A DNA stretch of 47,999 nucleotides from UBA1361 sp035647455 (GCA_035647455.1 DASRNI010000009.1:1-47999), one strand, 5' to 3'; positions 17,281 to 26,021 are shown, counted from the first letter of the stretch. The notes: a model not told the origin generated them from the sequence alone. Translations and numbers: made by a program.

Positions 17281-17286
17281 ATTATA
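17281..17286 (-). promoter_or_regulatory. -10 element of thiT
   Basis: TATAAT on the minus strand, placed so that transcription would begin about 17274, just at the 5' edge of the TPP aptamer. The -35 is not obvious. Confidence 0.6.
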
Positions 17287-17309
17287 CGCAATTAATTATG
17301 TTAATTCGT

Positions 17310-17981
17310 TTATTTTGCTTTTTTACCCCAAACAATTGGAACCATTTGTTGCGCTTTTAAATAAACATTAGCTTTATTAAAATGAAACTCATTGAAAAAA
17401 CCACCACGGTTCGCGGCTAAAGGTGAAGGATGGACTGATTCAAGGACAAGATGATTCTTGTTTTTAATGTAATGCTTTAATTCGCGGGCTCGGTTGCCCC
17501 AAAGTAAATAGACCAAACTATTTTGATGCGTATCTAAAAATGTGATTAAGTTTTTTGTAAACGTTTGATAAAAAGCAAAGTCATGCGACAAAGAATAACC
17601 TTTTCGCACGGTTAAAATTGGATTAATTAAAAGGACACCTTGTGCGGCTAAATAATCTAAATTTCCGTCCTGAACAATTTTATACTGGACGTTATTTTCA
17701 ATTTCTTTATAAATGTTCCGTAAACTCGGCGGGATTTTAACTCCTTCGTTAACAGAAAATGCTAAACCGGTCGCTTCGCCAGCATTAATATATGGATCTT
17801 GCCCGAAAATAACGACTTTAAGTTCGGAAAGCAGGGTTAATTCGAATGCTTTAAAAACATTTTCACGCTCCGGATATACAACTTCTTGATCGTAAACGTG
17901 CATGAGAAAGTTTTCGAGTTTTTGAAAATACGGCTTTTGCCTTTCACTCTTAAAAAATGTTTCCCAACTTATATCACTCAT
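17310..17981 (-). CDS. ung: Uracil-DNA glycosylase (family 1)
   Basis: Removes uracil from DNA in base excision repair. The 223-aa protein has motif 1 FGQDPY with catalytic Asp62, the IPPSLRNIYKEI block, LLINPILTV with the uracil-recognising Asn, and motif 2 HPSPLAANRGGFF with His184. One odd point: the residue after GQDPY is Ile65, where nearly all family-1 enzymes have His. The ATG at 17981 has no ribosome site, and TATAAT lies seven bases upstream, so the message is probably leaderless. Confidence 0.95.
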   Translation of the reverse strand: MSDISWETFFKSERQKPYFQKLENFLMHVYDQEVVYPERENVFKAFELTLLSELKVVIFGQDPYINAGEATGLAFSVNEGVKIPPSLRNIYKEIENNVQYKIVQDGNLDYLAAQGVLLINPILTVRKGYSLSHDFAFYQTFTKNLITFLDTHQNSLVYLLWGNRARELKHYIKNKNHLVLESVHPSPLAANRGGFFNEFHFNKANVYLKAQQMVPIVWGKKAK

Positions 17982-17988
17982 TTAAAAA

Positions 17989-17994
17989 ATTATA
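17989..17994 (-). promoter_or_regulatory. Extended -10 of ung (leaderless)
   Basis: TGTTATAAT on the minus strand is an extended -10 that ends seven bases before ATG 17981, predicting a transcript beginning at or next to the A of ATG. Confidence 0.7.
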
Positions 17995-18048
17995 ACATAT
18001 TAATGGTGGGAGTAATTATTAAGAACAATATAATTTGCTGCCTTAATG

Positions 18049-18054
18049 TATAAT
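18049..18054 (+). promoter_or_regulatory. -10 of the polysaccharide plus arm (leaderless)
   Basis: TATAAT ends six bases before ATG 18061 with no ribosome site. A second TATAAT-like box lies at about 18029. Confidence 0.6.
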
Positions 18055-18060
18055 GAATGT

Positions 18061-19143
18061 ATGAAAATTTTAATTGTCTTTAATCATCCGGCACCATACA
18101 AAGTTGCGCTTTTTAATGGGCTTAGTAAAAGCCATGACGTTCATGTTATTTTTGAACGTTCAAAAGAAAAGGATCGCCACGATGATTTTTATAACGAAAA
18201 GAAATATAACTTTAAAGTTCATTTTATTAAAGGAATTAATATCGGCACTTTTAATCATTTCTCGTTTGGTGTAAAAAGACACCTTAAAAAACATCAATAT
18301 GACTTAATCATTATGAATGGTTACTCGACTTTTACGGAAATGATTGCTCTTAATTACTTAAAACGAAAAAAAATTAATTACGCATTTTATATAAATGGCG
18401 GAATTGCGAAAAACGAAACAAAGTTAAAAACAAAAATTAAACGCCACTTCTTACAAGGTGCTTTTCTTTACTTTTCACCAGCCCAAGAGGCAAGTGACTA
18501 TTTAGTTCATTATGGCGTTGATCAAAAACTTATCCACCATTACCCTTATTCAACAGTGTATGAAAAGGATATCGTCACACGAAAACTATCACAACAAACG
18601 AAAAAGGCATTTTGGCAAAATGAAAACATCACTGGTGAAAACTTTACTGTCTGCGTTACGAGTTTCATTAAAAGAAAAAACAATTTATGCTTAATTAATG
18701 CCTGGGAAGACATTGACGAAAAGCATCCGCTTGTTTTAATTGGTGACGGGAAAAGAAAACGGCTATACGAAAAAACAATTAAGAAATTAAAACTTCGTCA
18801 TGTACATCTTCTTCCATTTATGAGCCGTGATTTACTGTTTAATTACTTAAAACACGCTGATAATGCAGTATATTTGAGTAATTTTGATATTTATGGCCAT
18901 GTAATTAATGAAGCACTTGCCCATGGTTTAAACGTTTTAACAAATAACAATATGGTTGCCGCACGCCACTTAATTCGTGATACTAAAAACGGCTTAATTT
19001 TAAATGACGGCGATGACCTTACTGAAAAGCTCGAAGTGCTTTTTAAAAGTAACTTCTGGAATGAAGCAACTAAAACCGCCAAAAGTAACACGATTGAAAA
19101 GTCGCTTGAACGTCACTTAAAAATAATAGGAACGATAAAATGA
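18061..19143 (+). CDS. Glycosyltransferase, GT4-like (GT-B fold)
   Basis: A 360-aa retaining-type glycosyltransferase. The N-terminal Rossmann-like half starts with MKILIVFNHPAPYKVALF; the C-terminal nucleotide-sugar half has VCVTSFIKRKNN, HPLVLIGDGKRK, VHLLPFMSRDLLFNYLKHAD, and the E-x7-E region in NFDIYGHVINEALAHGLNVL. It probably adds one sugar to a lipid-linked surface glycan at the inner membrane face. Sugar and linkage cannot be read from sequence. It overlaps the next gene by 4 bases (ATGA). Start chosen at ATG 18061; an upstream in-frame ATG at 18046 lies before the -10 and is unlikely. Confidence 0.88.
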   Translation: MKILIVFNHPAPYKVALFNGLSKSHDVHVIFERSKEKDRHDDFYNEKKYNFKVHFIKGINIGTFNHFSFGVKRHLKKHQYDLIIMNGYSTFTEMIALNYLKRKKINYAFYINGGIAKNETKLKTKIKRHFLQGAFLYFSPAQEASDYLVHYGVDQKLIHHYPYSTVYEKDIVTRKLSQQTKKAFWQNENITGENFTVCVTSFIKRKNNLCLINAWEDIDEKHPLVLIGDGKRKRLYEKTIKKLKLRHVHLLPFMSRDLLFNYLKHADNAVYLSNFDIYGHVINEALAHGLNVLTNNNMVAARHLIRDTKNGLILNDGDDLTEKLEVLFKSNFWNEATKTAKSNTIEKSLERHLKIIGTIK

Positions 19144-20246
19144 AACTTTTATACTTAACAACTGCACTCCATCCTGATGACTATCAAAATATTGTTAATA
19201 TAGGTAAAAGCGTCCCAAACCCGAGTAATCAAAATTTTCATACAAAATTAATTGCCTATTTAGAAAAGAACCATGAAGTTCGCGTTATTTCACGGCGTAC
19301 AAATAGCAAAAAACTTTTTACACGTCATCAAGAAAAGGATAACTATATATATCCGGGTTTTCTTAACATCCCGATAGTTAGAAACTTTATGACAATAAGC
19401 TCCGGGATTAGCTATGGGCAAAAGTGGCCGGCTGACTATATTATTGTTGATGTTTTAAACTTAACTTTAATGGAATTGGCGTTACGCATAAAACACAAAA
19501 CAAACATTCCTATCATCGGTGTCGTTACTGACAACCCAATTAATTTAAGTAATGTTCGCAATATTTATATTCAAAATGTTTTTAAAAAGGCCGCACAATG
19601 CGACGCTTTTATTGGTTTAACACGCAGTTTACTCAACTTATTCAACCCGCAACATAAACCAACGTTAAAAATTCCTGGATTTATTCCGCTTAATGATTTA
19701 CAAAGTGAAAAAACCACGGAAGAATTTGCTTATTTCGGTGGTGCACTTTATGCACGCTACGGTGTTGATATTCTTTTAGATACATTTAAAAAAGATCCAC
19801 CACTCAAACTAAAGGTTGCTGGTCACGGGCCATTACGCCAGGAAATATTAAACTTAAATAGCGAGAGTATCGAGTTTTTAAATATAATTACACCAGAAAA
19901 GGCGCTAGAGTTAAGCAAAATGGCGACGATAAATATTAACCCCCGTCCTTTTGACAGCGCACTTGAAGAATATTCAATTCCCAGTAAATTAATTGATTAT
20001 ATATTCGCTGGTAAACCAACAATATCAACGGAAAATAAACCAATTATGAATATTGTCGGTAATAATGTGTTTTGGATCAAAGAAGTCTCTGTTTACTGCT
20101 TGACTAATGCGATGGAAACGATTCTTGCCCAAAAAGAAACGTGGGAAGCACAAGCGCTTGAAGCAAAGAAACTTTTAGAAATTTCACTTGGTCCAGAACA
20201 ATTTAACCAAAACTTTATTAACTTAACAAAGCAAATTAAAAACTAA
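19140..20246 (+). CDS. Glycosyltransferase, GT4-like (GT-B fold), divergent
   Basis: A 368-aa protein with GT-B layout: N-terminal MKLLYLTTALHPDDYQ, an acceptor domain with ISSGISYGQKW and IIGVVTDNP, and a C-terminal domain with EFAYFGGALYARYGVD, LKVAGHGPLRQEIL, INPRPFDSALEEYSIPSKLIDYIFAGKPTI. The last block replaces the classical E-x7-E with the EYSIPSKLIDY variant seen in several capsule and mannosyl transferases. It is translated right after the first GT (4-base overlap) and ends in a terminator hairpin at 20238. Confidence 0.85.
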   Translation: MKLLYLTTALHPDDYQNIVNIGKSVPNPSNQNFHTKLIAYLEKNHEVRVISRRTNSKKLFTRHQEKDNYIYPGFLNIPIVRNFMTISSGISYGQKWPADYIIVDVLNLTLMELALRIKHKTNIPIIGVVTDNPINLSNVRNIYIQNVFKKAAQCDAFIGLTRSLLNLFNPQHKPTLKIPGFIPLNDLQSEKTTEEFAYFGGALYARYGVDILLDTFKKDPPLKLKVAGHGPLRQEILNLNSESIEFLNIITPEKALELSKMATININPRPFDSALEEYSIPSKLIDYIFAGKPTISTENKPIMNIVGNNVFWIKEVSVYCLTNAMETILAQKETWEAQALEAKKLLEISLGPEQFNQNFINLTKQIKN

Positions 20247-20270
20247 ATTATTAGTTTTTCTTTATTTATA
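20238..20270 (+). terminator. Rho-independent terminator after the GT4 pair
   Basis: AAAAACTAA, loop ATTA, TTAGTTTTT gives a 9-bp stem (20238-20246 with 20251-20259) followed by CTTTATTT. It contains the stop codon of the second GT. The stem is AT-rich, so it may be leaky. Confidence 0.6.
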
Positions 20271-20271
20271 A

Positions 20272-20277
20272 TATAAT
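20272..20277 (+). promoter_or_regulatory. -10 of the flippase gene (leaderless)
   Basis: TATAAT ends six bases before ATG 20284; an overlapping TATAAT begins at 20267. No ribosome site is present, and a terminator hairpin lies just upstream. Confidence 0.6.
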
Positions 20278-20283
20278 TAAACT

Positions 20284-21774
20284 ATGCAACGCCAAGAAAT
20301 GCGTACTCCAGTTGTGATTACGCTTATCCGGAATATTACAATTGCGCTTCTATCTTTTATTTCGTTCCCTTTTGCTGCTCAAGCTCTTGGCGATATTGCA
20401 ATGGGACAATATAGTTGGGCACACACTTTTGTTCATTACTTTTTAATTTTATCGCGACTCGGAATCCCCTTAATCGCAATTCGTGAATGTGCGCGAGTAA
20501 AAGATGATCCCGAGTTACTTAATCGTAAAGTAAAAACATTCTTTGTTTTACAGCTAATTACAACACTTGCTTCTTATTTGCTCATGGCCACGATTTTATT
20601 AATTGGTCGTGACGTTATTGCTCCGCTTGATCTGCGTAATTTAATCTTTTTACTTTCAATTAACTTTCTAATTGGTGTTTTTTCGTTTGAGTGGGTTTAT
20701 ATTGCACTTGATAAAGTGTTTTATATGGCGATGCGGACAATTTTAACGACAATCTTTACTGTTATCTTAATTATTGTTTTTGTCCAAAATGACCGGCACC
20801 TTTTCCTTTACGCTTTTTTAAATATTGTTGTGACAATTATTACCGTCATTGCTAACCTTGCCAACTTACGTAAACTTGGTATTAAAATTGATCCAAAAGT
20901 TAAAGTTGAACGTGGTTACATCACTAAATCATTTTTATTCGTTTTCTTAATCACTTTTGCCATTACAGCATATAACCAAAACGATTCACTCCTTCTTGGT
21001 TACTTAGACACTTCGAAAAGTTCCGTTGGCTCGTATGCTGTTGGAGTTCGGGGAATTGAAATCGTAATTACAATTATTACATCACTCAGTGCCGTTTTCA
21101 TGATTAGAACAACAAGAGCGCTTGAAGAAAAAAATATGAAAGCATTTCATAATATTATTAGTTATAGCGTCAACATCATTTTCTTTATCGGCGTTCCGGC
21201 GGTAATGTTTATGATTGCTCTTGCTCCGGAAATTGTTAAGTTTATTGTTACTTCTTCGCCGTACTGGACGGCAGCGGCGGTTAAAAACGCGGAAATTGCC
21301 GTAATGATGCTTGCCGGACTAATGCTTACATATTCACTCCATGACAGTATTTACCAGCAAGTGCTTATCCCGCTGAAACAAGAAAAAACGTATTTAATTA
21401 TTATGATTGGTGCCTTGCTTTTCAATCTTGTTTTTAGCATTGTTGGTGCGCTATATATTTTCCCGAATAATAAAATGTTTGCCGTCGCACTTGCTACTTT
21501 ATTAAGTGAAGCAATCGCACTAGTTATTTTGTTTATTTTAACGAAAGATTATATTGTTCAGCATATTGCTAGTTTAAATAATTTAAAAATAATTTTAAGT
21601 AGCGGTGTCGCGCTTGCTCTTTCAATTTTAATTAAAAGCTTTATGTCACTTGAACCGCTTATAACAATTATTACAACAATCGCCATCGGCGGGGTGATTT
21701 ATATTGCCTTACTATTATTACTCAAGGAAGATATCGTTAAGTCACTCTTTAAAGGAAACAAAAATAATGGCTAA
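20284..21774 (+). CDS. Polysaccharide flippase, Wzx-like (MOP superfamily)
   Basis: A 496-aa integral membrane protein with about 12-14 TM helices of the polysaccharide transporter branch of the MOP exporters. The N-terminal RNITIALLSFISFPFAAQALG, GQYSWAHTFVHYFLILSRLGI and REC(A)RVKDD segments are typical of Wzx-type proteins that flip lipid-linked repeat units across the membrane. Neighbouring glycosyltransferases and a Wzy-like protein fit this role. The last 8 bases overlap the TupA-like gene. Confidence 0.9.
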   Translation: MQRQEMRTPVVITLIRNITIALLSFISFPFAAQALGDIAMGQYSWAHTFVHYFLILSRLGIPLIAIRECARVKDDPELLNRKVKTFFVLQLITTLASYLLMATILLIGRDVIAPLDLRNLIFLLSINFLIGVFSFEWVYIALDKVFYMAMRTILTTIFTVILIIVFVQNDRHLFLYAFLNIVVTIITVIANLANLRKLGIKIDPKVKVERGYITKSFLFVFLITFAITAYNQNDSLLLGYLDTSKSSVGSYAVGVRGIEIVITIITSLSAVFMIRTTRALEEKNMKAFHNIISYSVNIIFFIGVPAVMFMIALAPEIVKFIVTSSPYWTAAAVKNAEIAVMMLAGLMLTYSLHDSIYQQVLIPLKQEKTYLIIMIGALLFNLVFSIVGALYIFPNNKMFAVALATLLSEAIALVILFILTKDYIVQHIASLNNLKIILSSGVALALSILIKSFMSLEPLITIITTIAIGGVIYIALLLLLKEDIVKSLFKGNKNNG

Positions 21775-22678
21775 TCCCCGCTTCAAAGAAAACAAAATTG
21801 CCCGTTTTGGTGCGAAAACATTACAACCCTTTTTACGTATATTCAGTAAAAAAGCGTACATTTCCCTACAATATCGCTATATTACGAAACACAAACTTGA
21901 TTGGAAAGCTTTAACTCGTTATACAGAAAAACTTCAATATCTTCGTCTTTATTATTACGATAAGAACGATGATGTTATTGAAGCGGCAAGTCGCGTCGGT
22001 GCTCGTGAACGGGTTACACGGCTTGGTGTGCGTGACATTTTAATTCCGATTGTTGGTATTTATGACCGCTTTGAAGATATTGATTTTAGTACGCTGCCAA
22101 GCTCTTTTGTTATTAAAGCAACGCATGCCTGTGCTTTTAATTATATTTGTAAAGATAAAAGTAAAGTAGACAAAAAAGCACTTAACAAAATGACCCAGAA
22201 GTGGCTTAAAACTGATTACGGAAAACAAACCGTTGAACCGCACTATTCAAAAATCAAACCGCAACTAATTGTCGAACATTTTATTAGTGACGGCACTTCT
22301 TTACCTATCGAATATAAAATTCATGTTTTTAATGGTAAAGCAAAATATTTATACGTTGTACAAAACCGCGGTGTCGATATTCGTTATGATAACTTCTATA
22401 TTGACTTTACACCGTTTCCAGAATCACAGTTTAATTATTGGAGCGCTAGTGACGTTACACCTAAAAAACCAAGAGTTTATGACAAACTTGTGCAGTACGC
22501 CGAAAAACTTGCCCATGACTTCTTATTTTGCCGCGTTGATTTCTTTGTCGTAAATAATAAAATTTACTTTAATGAATTTACTTTTACACCCGCAAAAGGC
22601 ACACTTATCTTTGACGAAGATAAGGCTGACTTCATTATTAGTGAATGGTTTGATATTTCTAGCGCCACGAAGAATTAG
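21767..22678 (+). CDS. TupA-like ATP-grasp protein
   Basis: A 303-aa protein of the ATP-grasp TupA type, named for teichuronopeptide synthesis and common in capsule loci. Visible landmarks are EKLQYLRLYYYD, LIPIVGIYDRFEDIDFSTLPSSFVIKATHAC, PQLIVEHFISDG, YKIHVFNGKAKYLYVV, and the C-terminal metal/ATP segment CRVDFFVVNNKIYFNEFTFTPAKG. It probably links an amino acid or similar acid to a sugar. ATG 21767 has AAAGGA 10 bases upstream inside the flippase gene. Its stop lies within the end of the converging lipoprotein gene (20-bp tail overlap). Confidence 0.85.
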   Translation: MANPRFKENKIARFGAKTLQPFLRIFSKKAYISLQYRYITKHKLDWKALTRYTEKLQYLRLYYYDKNDDVIEAASRVGARERVTRLGVRDILIPIVGIYDRFEDIDFSTLPSSFVIKATHACAFNYICKDKSKVDKKALNKMTQKWLKTDYGKQTVEPHYSKIKPQLIVEHFISDGTSLPIEYKIHVFNGKAKYLYVVQNRGVDIRYDNFYIDFTPFPESQFNYWSASDVTPKKPRVYDKLVQYAEKLAHDFLFCRVDFFVVNNKIYFNEFTFTPAKGTLIFDEDKADFIISEWFDISSATKN

Positions 22679-23648
22679 GGAGCATTACTTCATAAAGCAT
22701 TACCGCAAATTGATAATCATCATTTTTTGCTTCGCCAAGCGGTTTAATTACATCGTGCTCAACAAGTTCAAAACTAAAAGCAATTCCACTTGTTCTTGTT
22801 AAACCGTTTTTCGGAACGTCAGTATCATCTAAAATAATAAACAAATAACTTAAATCAACACTAATTATATTGACAAGTGCATTGTTATCAACGTATAAAT
22901 TGTCGATCGGAAGCGCTAAACGATATTTTGTTGCGACGTTAGTTGTGCTTTTCTCAATATAAAAATCAACATTTAAAATAATCTTAGCGCGGGTCGGGCG
23001 TGGTATACCTAATTCATACAACGCTTCGTTACTAATATCTGTGCCACCACGTAAACTAATATACAAGTGCCGGTAACTTATTAGTTCGTGATCAAACGTT
23101 TTCCCAAATCCTGCTTCGGTAATCTGAACCCGGGAAAGTGCTCCGTCACCACGACAAGTAACGTCGCCATCAGTTAGTTTCGAAAAAACACCACGTTTAA
23201 AGCTCTCACGTACTGACTCATCAAGATAAGCTGCATCACTTAAACTATTTAACTTAGCGTATTTATAAAATGTGGCGTTTTCCGATTTACGAAGTTCTTC
23301 TTCGACTTCGGCTTTTGGTGCACCATCTTTTTGTAACTCTTGGGCAAGATTATTACCGTACATTTTAACCGCATCAGCAAAACTAATTCTTTTACTATCA
23401 ACATCACGCGAGATTATTTCGTCATATACATTTTGAAATGGGCTATATTCAGCGTAGGCCGGCGGAAAGTTCGGCCCCTTTTCAAGATAATTGTTTTCTT
23501 GGTAGCGAGCAGGCATAGAAGAATAATAGTTTCCACTAAAGTCATTCGAATGGAAGGCATTCCGATCAAACGTCTCTTGTACAGCTTTACAACCCGTCAA
23601 AGTAAACAAGATTGTCATTAATGTAATTAATCTTTTTTTGTTATTCAT
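22659..23648 (-). CDS. Predicted lipoprotein, 329 aa
   Basis: It starts with a lipoprotein signal: basic NNKKRL, hydrophobic ITLMTILFT, lipobox LTGC with Cys at residue 17. The rest is soluble and extracytoplasmic, with an N-terminal Tyr/Asn/Pro-rich region, a helical middle (VEEELRKSENATFYKY), and a beta-rich C-terminal half. I do not recognise the domain. ATG 23648 is chosen because GGAGG lies 9 bases upstream; it overlaps the upstream stop. As third gene of the minus arm of the polysaccharide locus it may act on or be anchored near the glycan. Confidence 0.75.
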   Translation of the reverse strand: MNNKKRLITLMTILFTLTGCKAVQETFDRNAFHSNDFSGNYYSSMPARYQENNYLEKGPNFPPAYAEYSPFQNVYDEIISRDVDSKRISFADAVKMYGNNLAQELQKDGAPKAEVEEELRKSENATFYKYAKLNSLSDAAYLDESVRESFKRGVFSKLTDGDVTCRGDGALSRVQITEAGFGKTFDHELISYRHLYISLRGGTDISNEALYELGIPRPTRAKIILNVDFYIEKSTTNVATKYRLALPIDNLYVDNNALVNIISVDLSYLFIILDDTDVPKNGLTRTSGIAFSFELVEHDVIKPLGEAKNDDYQFAVMLYEVMLPNSSWR

Positions 23649-25050
23649 TTTCATTAACCTCCACAGTTTCTTCAGTTGCAACTTCTTTTTTTGTTTGATC
23701 AATATGAGCGTATCCAACAGCAAATGCTAAAAGGGCAAAGTATGAAGACTCTACAAATGGAAAATGATCAATCCGCCAAAAATCATTTCTGAAAATATAA
23801 ATGTTATATGGATAATAAAACATAAAGCGCGCAAATACTGTAACGAAGAACGCGATAAACATAAACTTAAATGCTGCTTCGTCTTCACTTTTGTTCCAGT
23901 AGCGAACAAACGTAACAATGGCAAAAGCAAGAAACACAACTAGGAAAACAAACCCAAACAAACCATCAAGTCGTAAGCTATCAAATAAAAAGTTACCAGT
24001 TGGGAATACCTTAGTGCCCGTTTCAAGACTATAGGCATAATTAAAACCAAAGATAAAACGACTATCAAAACTATCGCGTAAAACCCCATAAAAACGCATA
24101 AAGAGACCGTTTAAGAAGAGTTTTCGCGTTATTTTATTGCTTTCAAGAAGCGACGTAATATTAAAAACATTGAATGCTGTTAGTAAAAATGTTATCGCTG
24201 ATAAACCGATAACTCCTAACACAACATAAAGCGCAATATTTACACCTTTAATCCGATGAAGTTTAAATTTTAAAAATAAACCAAGCCCAATTGCAGGGAC
24301 TAAAAATAACAAGGCGAGAAAGTCTGGTAATAAAATAAGTGTAAGAAGACCAATGCCTGCGATGACACTAATACTAATTACGACTAACTTGTTTTTAAAA
24401 TCGTTTAAAAAGAGAAAACCAAGAGCAAGCGCGGTTAAGGAAACGGCAAGGTTACTTAACACTTGATAGTTAGCGGTAATAACTTTAAAGCCCAGTAAAT
24501 ACGAAGACTGACTACTTACGTTATATGGCTGCCCGTGATAAAAGTTTACCTGATTAGCGTAAATTAAGCGGTAAAATGGCCCATAATTGATTAATGTTGC
24601 TAAAAGTGAGATTAAAAGTAGCAAGGCAAACCCACCAAATATTGCCAATATAATATAAATTGGCTTAATCATCTTTGCCCGACTAACAAAGTAACCAAGT
24701 AACACAAAACTAAGTGTCCCAAGTACATTAAATACTAATTGAAATGTTGAGCGCTGCATAAAGATGTTATCCATATGCATCACTTCATTATTAATTTGAT
24801 ATGCCGGAGCAAATAATGTAACCATACTATATAAAAACAAAGGAGCAATAATAAGAAATAGTCCTTTTGATAAGCTTACATCGAGCTCTTTAAATAAAAC
24901 CGGCGTCAAAAGCACTGCTAAAACTAAAGCAATGATGCGTAATATAAAAGAGCCATCACCAAAATTAAAACTAATGAGAAACATTAGCTCAACGGCAAGA
25001 AAAATTGCAAGTGGATACACTTTTTCTAAATATAATTTAACTTTTTTCAC
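23641..25050 (-). CDS. O-antigen-polymerase-like (Wzy-type candidate) membrane protein
   Basis: A 469-aa, about 11-12-TM protein with a long outward loop late in the sequence (roughly residues 300-365: SLLESNKITRKLF, RFIFGFNYAYS, GTKVFPTGNFLFDSLRLDGLFG). That layout, with LDGLFGFVFLVVFL leading into the last helices, is like Wzy/WaaL family proteins; sequence in this family is poorly conserved, so the call rests on topology and on the neighbouring flippase and transferases. GTG 25050 (overlapping the upstream TGA) fits the AAGGAGG site; TTG 25053 is an alternative. Overlaps the lipoprotein gene by 8 bases. Confidence 0.65.
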   Translation of the reverse strand: MKKVKLYLEKVYPLAIFLAVELMFLISFNFGDGSFILRIIALVLAVLLTPVLFKELDVSLSKGLFLIIAPLFLYSMVTLFAPAYQINNEVMHMDNIFMQRSTFQLVFNVLGTLSFVLLGYFVSRAKMIKPIYIILAIFGGFALLLLISLLATLINYGPFYRLIYANQVNFYHGQPYNVSSQSSYLLGFKVITANYQVLSNLAVSLTALALGFLFLNDFKNKLVVISISVIAGIGLLTLILLPDFLALLFLVPAIGLGLFLKFKLHRIKGVNIALYVVLGVIGLSAITFLLTAFNVFNITSLLESNKITRKLFLNGLFMRFYGVLRDSFDSRFIFGFNYAYSLETGTKVFPTGNFLFDSLRLDGLFGFVFLVVFLAFAIVTFVRYWNKSEDEAAFKFMFIAFFVTVFARFMFYYPYNIYIFRNDFWRIDHFPFVESSYFALLAFAVGYAHIDQTKKEVATEETVEVNENE

Positions 25051-25988
25051 CAATAACACCCTCCTTCAACTTTTTCGTAACCTTTTGCTTGAACTGTTGG
25101 ACGAATCCAATGTTCATTAATATGTTTTGCAACGTATTCACGGTTTTCCCAACGTTTTCCGATAATTCCAAAAAGTAGTTGCGTCGCGCCACCACTTTGT
25201 ATTGCTATTTTTCCGAGCGATTTAATAAATAAACATAACGGTGTGCCGTAAGCTCCGGCACCAACAAGGGCAATTTCAAAATCTTGCTTAAGTATTTCGA
25301 GTTTCAAGTAGTCTAACGCCTCAAACCAGTTGCTAAACCGCTCATCAACTTCATCACCAATTGTTTGTACAGCTTTAACCGTTGTTAATTTAAAGTCCGG
25401 TAAAATATCGTTGTTATTTGGGAAAAGTAGTTTGCGCTTCTTATATTGCTCTTCAATTTCTTCAGCAAATGGTGAGACAACTAAAACTTTTTTGCCTTTT
25501 AATAAGTGCGACCATTCACCAAGAAGGGGATCAAGTGCCCAATTTTGTAACGGTAATGCATTCGGTGTTAAGTTGTGAAAATAATAGTTTTCCATATGTA
25601 AGCCGCTGATACCAACAGCGTCTGCATCAAGAAGTGTTGTTTCTAATAACTTTCCATAATGATCAAGAAATTCATCAGTAACCGGGAAAAACCCAGCGTT
25701 ATTTTTAATACTAAAACGAACTGCTTTTTTATAGTTTTTACGTATCTTTAATCGTCTTTTTTCATAGTTATTTAAGGCACTCAACTCAACCGCTCCAAAC
25801 CTGATCGCGGCAAAAGGTTCTTTGTTGAAAATAGCCCGCTTAATTAAAAAGTGACCATCTTCTAACGAAAACTTTTTATAGCCACCTATTTTATCAGTTC
25901 GCGGCTTAATTCTAAAAAACTTATAGCGCAAAACTTGCGGGGTACTTTTTAGAAATTCAAATCGATATCTCGTTCTCGTTCTTTTCAT
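25047..25988 (-). CDS. GT-D-fold-like glycosyltransferase candidate
   Basis: A 313-aa soluble protein. The segment FAAIRFGAVELSAL near residues 58-71 resembles the IRFGDGE motif of GT-D-type (DUF1792-like) capsule transferases, but the Asp of that motif is replaced. Later blocks are KVLVVSPFAEEIEEQY and ALVGAGAYGTPLCLF, then AIQSGGATQLLFGIIGKRWE, a C-terminal block I associate with surface-polysaccharide loci. The assignment is tentative. It leads the minus arm of the locus. No ribosome site precedes ATG 25988; the probable -10 is 5 or 10 bases upstream and overlaps a large palindrome. Confidence 0.6.
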   Translation of the reverse strand: MKRTRTRYRFEFLKSTPQVLRYKFFRIKPRTDKIGGYKKFSLEDGHFLIKRAIFNKEPFAAIRFGAVELSALNNYEKRRLKIRKNYKKAVRFSIKNNAGFFPVTDEFLDHYGKLLETTLLDADAVGISGLHMENYYFHNLTPNALPLQNWALDPLLGEWSHLLKGKKVLVVSPFAEEIEEQYKKRKLLFPNNNDILPDFKLTTVKAVQTIGDEVDERFSNWFEALDYLKLEILKQDFEIALVGAGAYGTPLCLFIKSLGKIAIQSGGATQLLFGIIGKRWENREYVAKHINEHWIRPTVQAKGYEKVEGGCYW

Positions 25989-25993
25989 GTATA

Positions 25994-26004
25994 TCTATAC
26001 TATA
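25994..26004 (-). promoter_or_regulatory. Probable -10 region of the polysaccharide minus arm
   Basis: On the minus strand TATAGT (26004-25999) and, overlapping it, TATAGA (25999-25994) lie 10 and 5 bases before ATG 25988. Which is used is unclear. Both adjoin the palindrome at 26002-26021. Confidence 0.45.
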
Positions 26005-26021
26005 CACGAATATTCGTGTAT
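26002..26021. promoter_or_regulatory. Perfect 20-bp palindrome, candidate operator
   Basis: ATACACGAATATTCGTGTAT reads the same on both strands over all 20 bases. It fills the gap between the tcdA stop and the promoter of the GT-D-like gene and overlaps the -10. With no loop and no T-run it is a poor terminator and a good dimeric repressor site. Confidence 0.6.
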
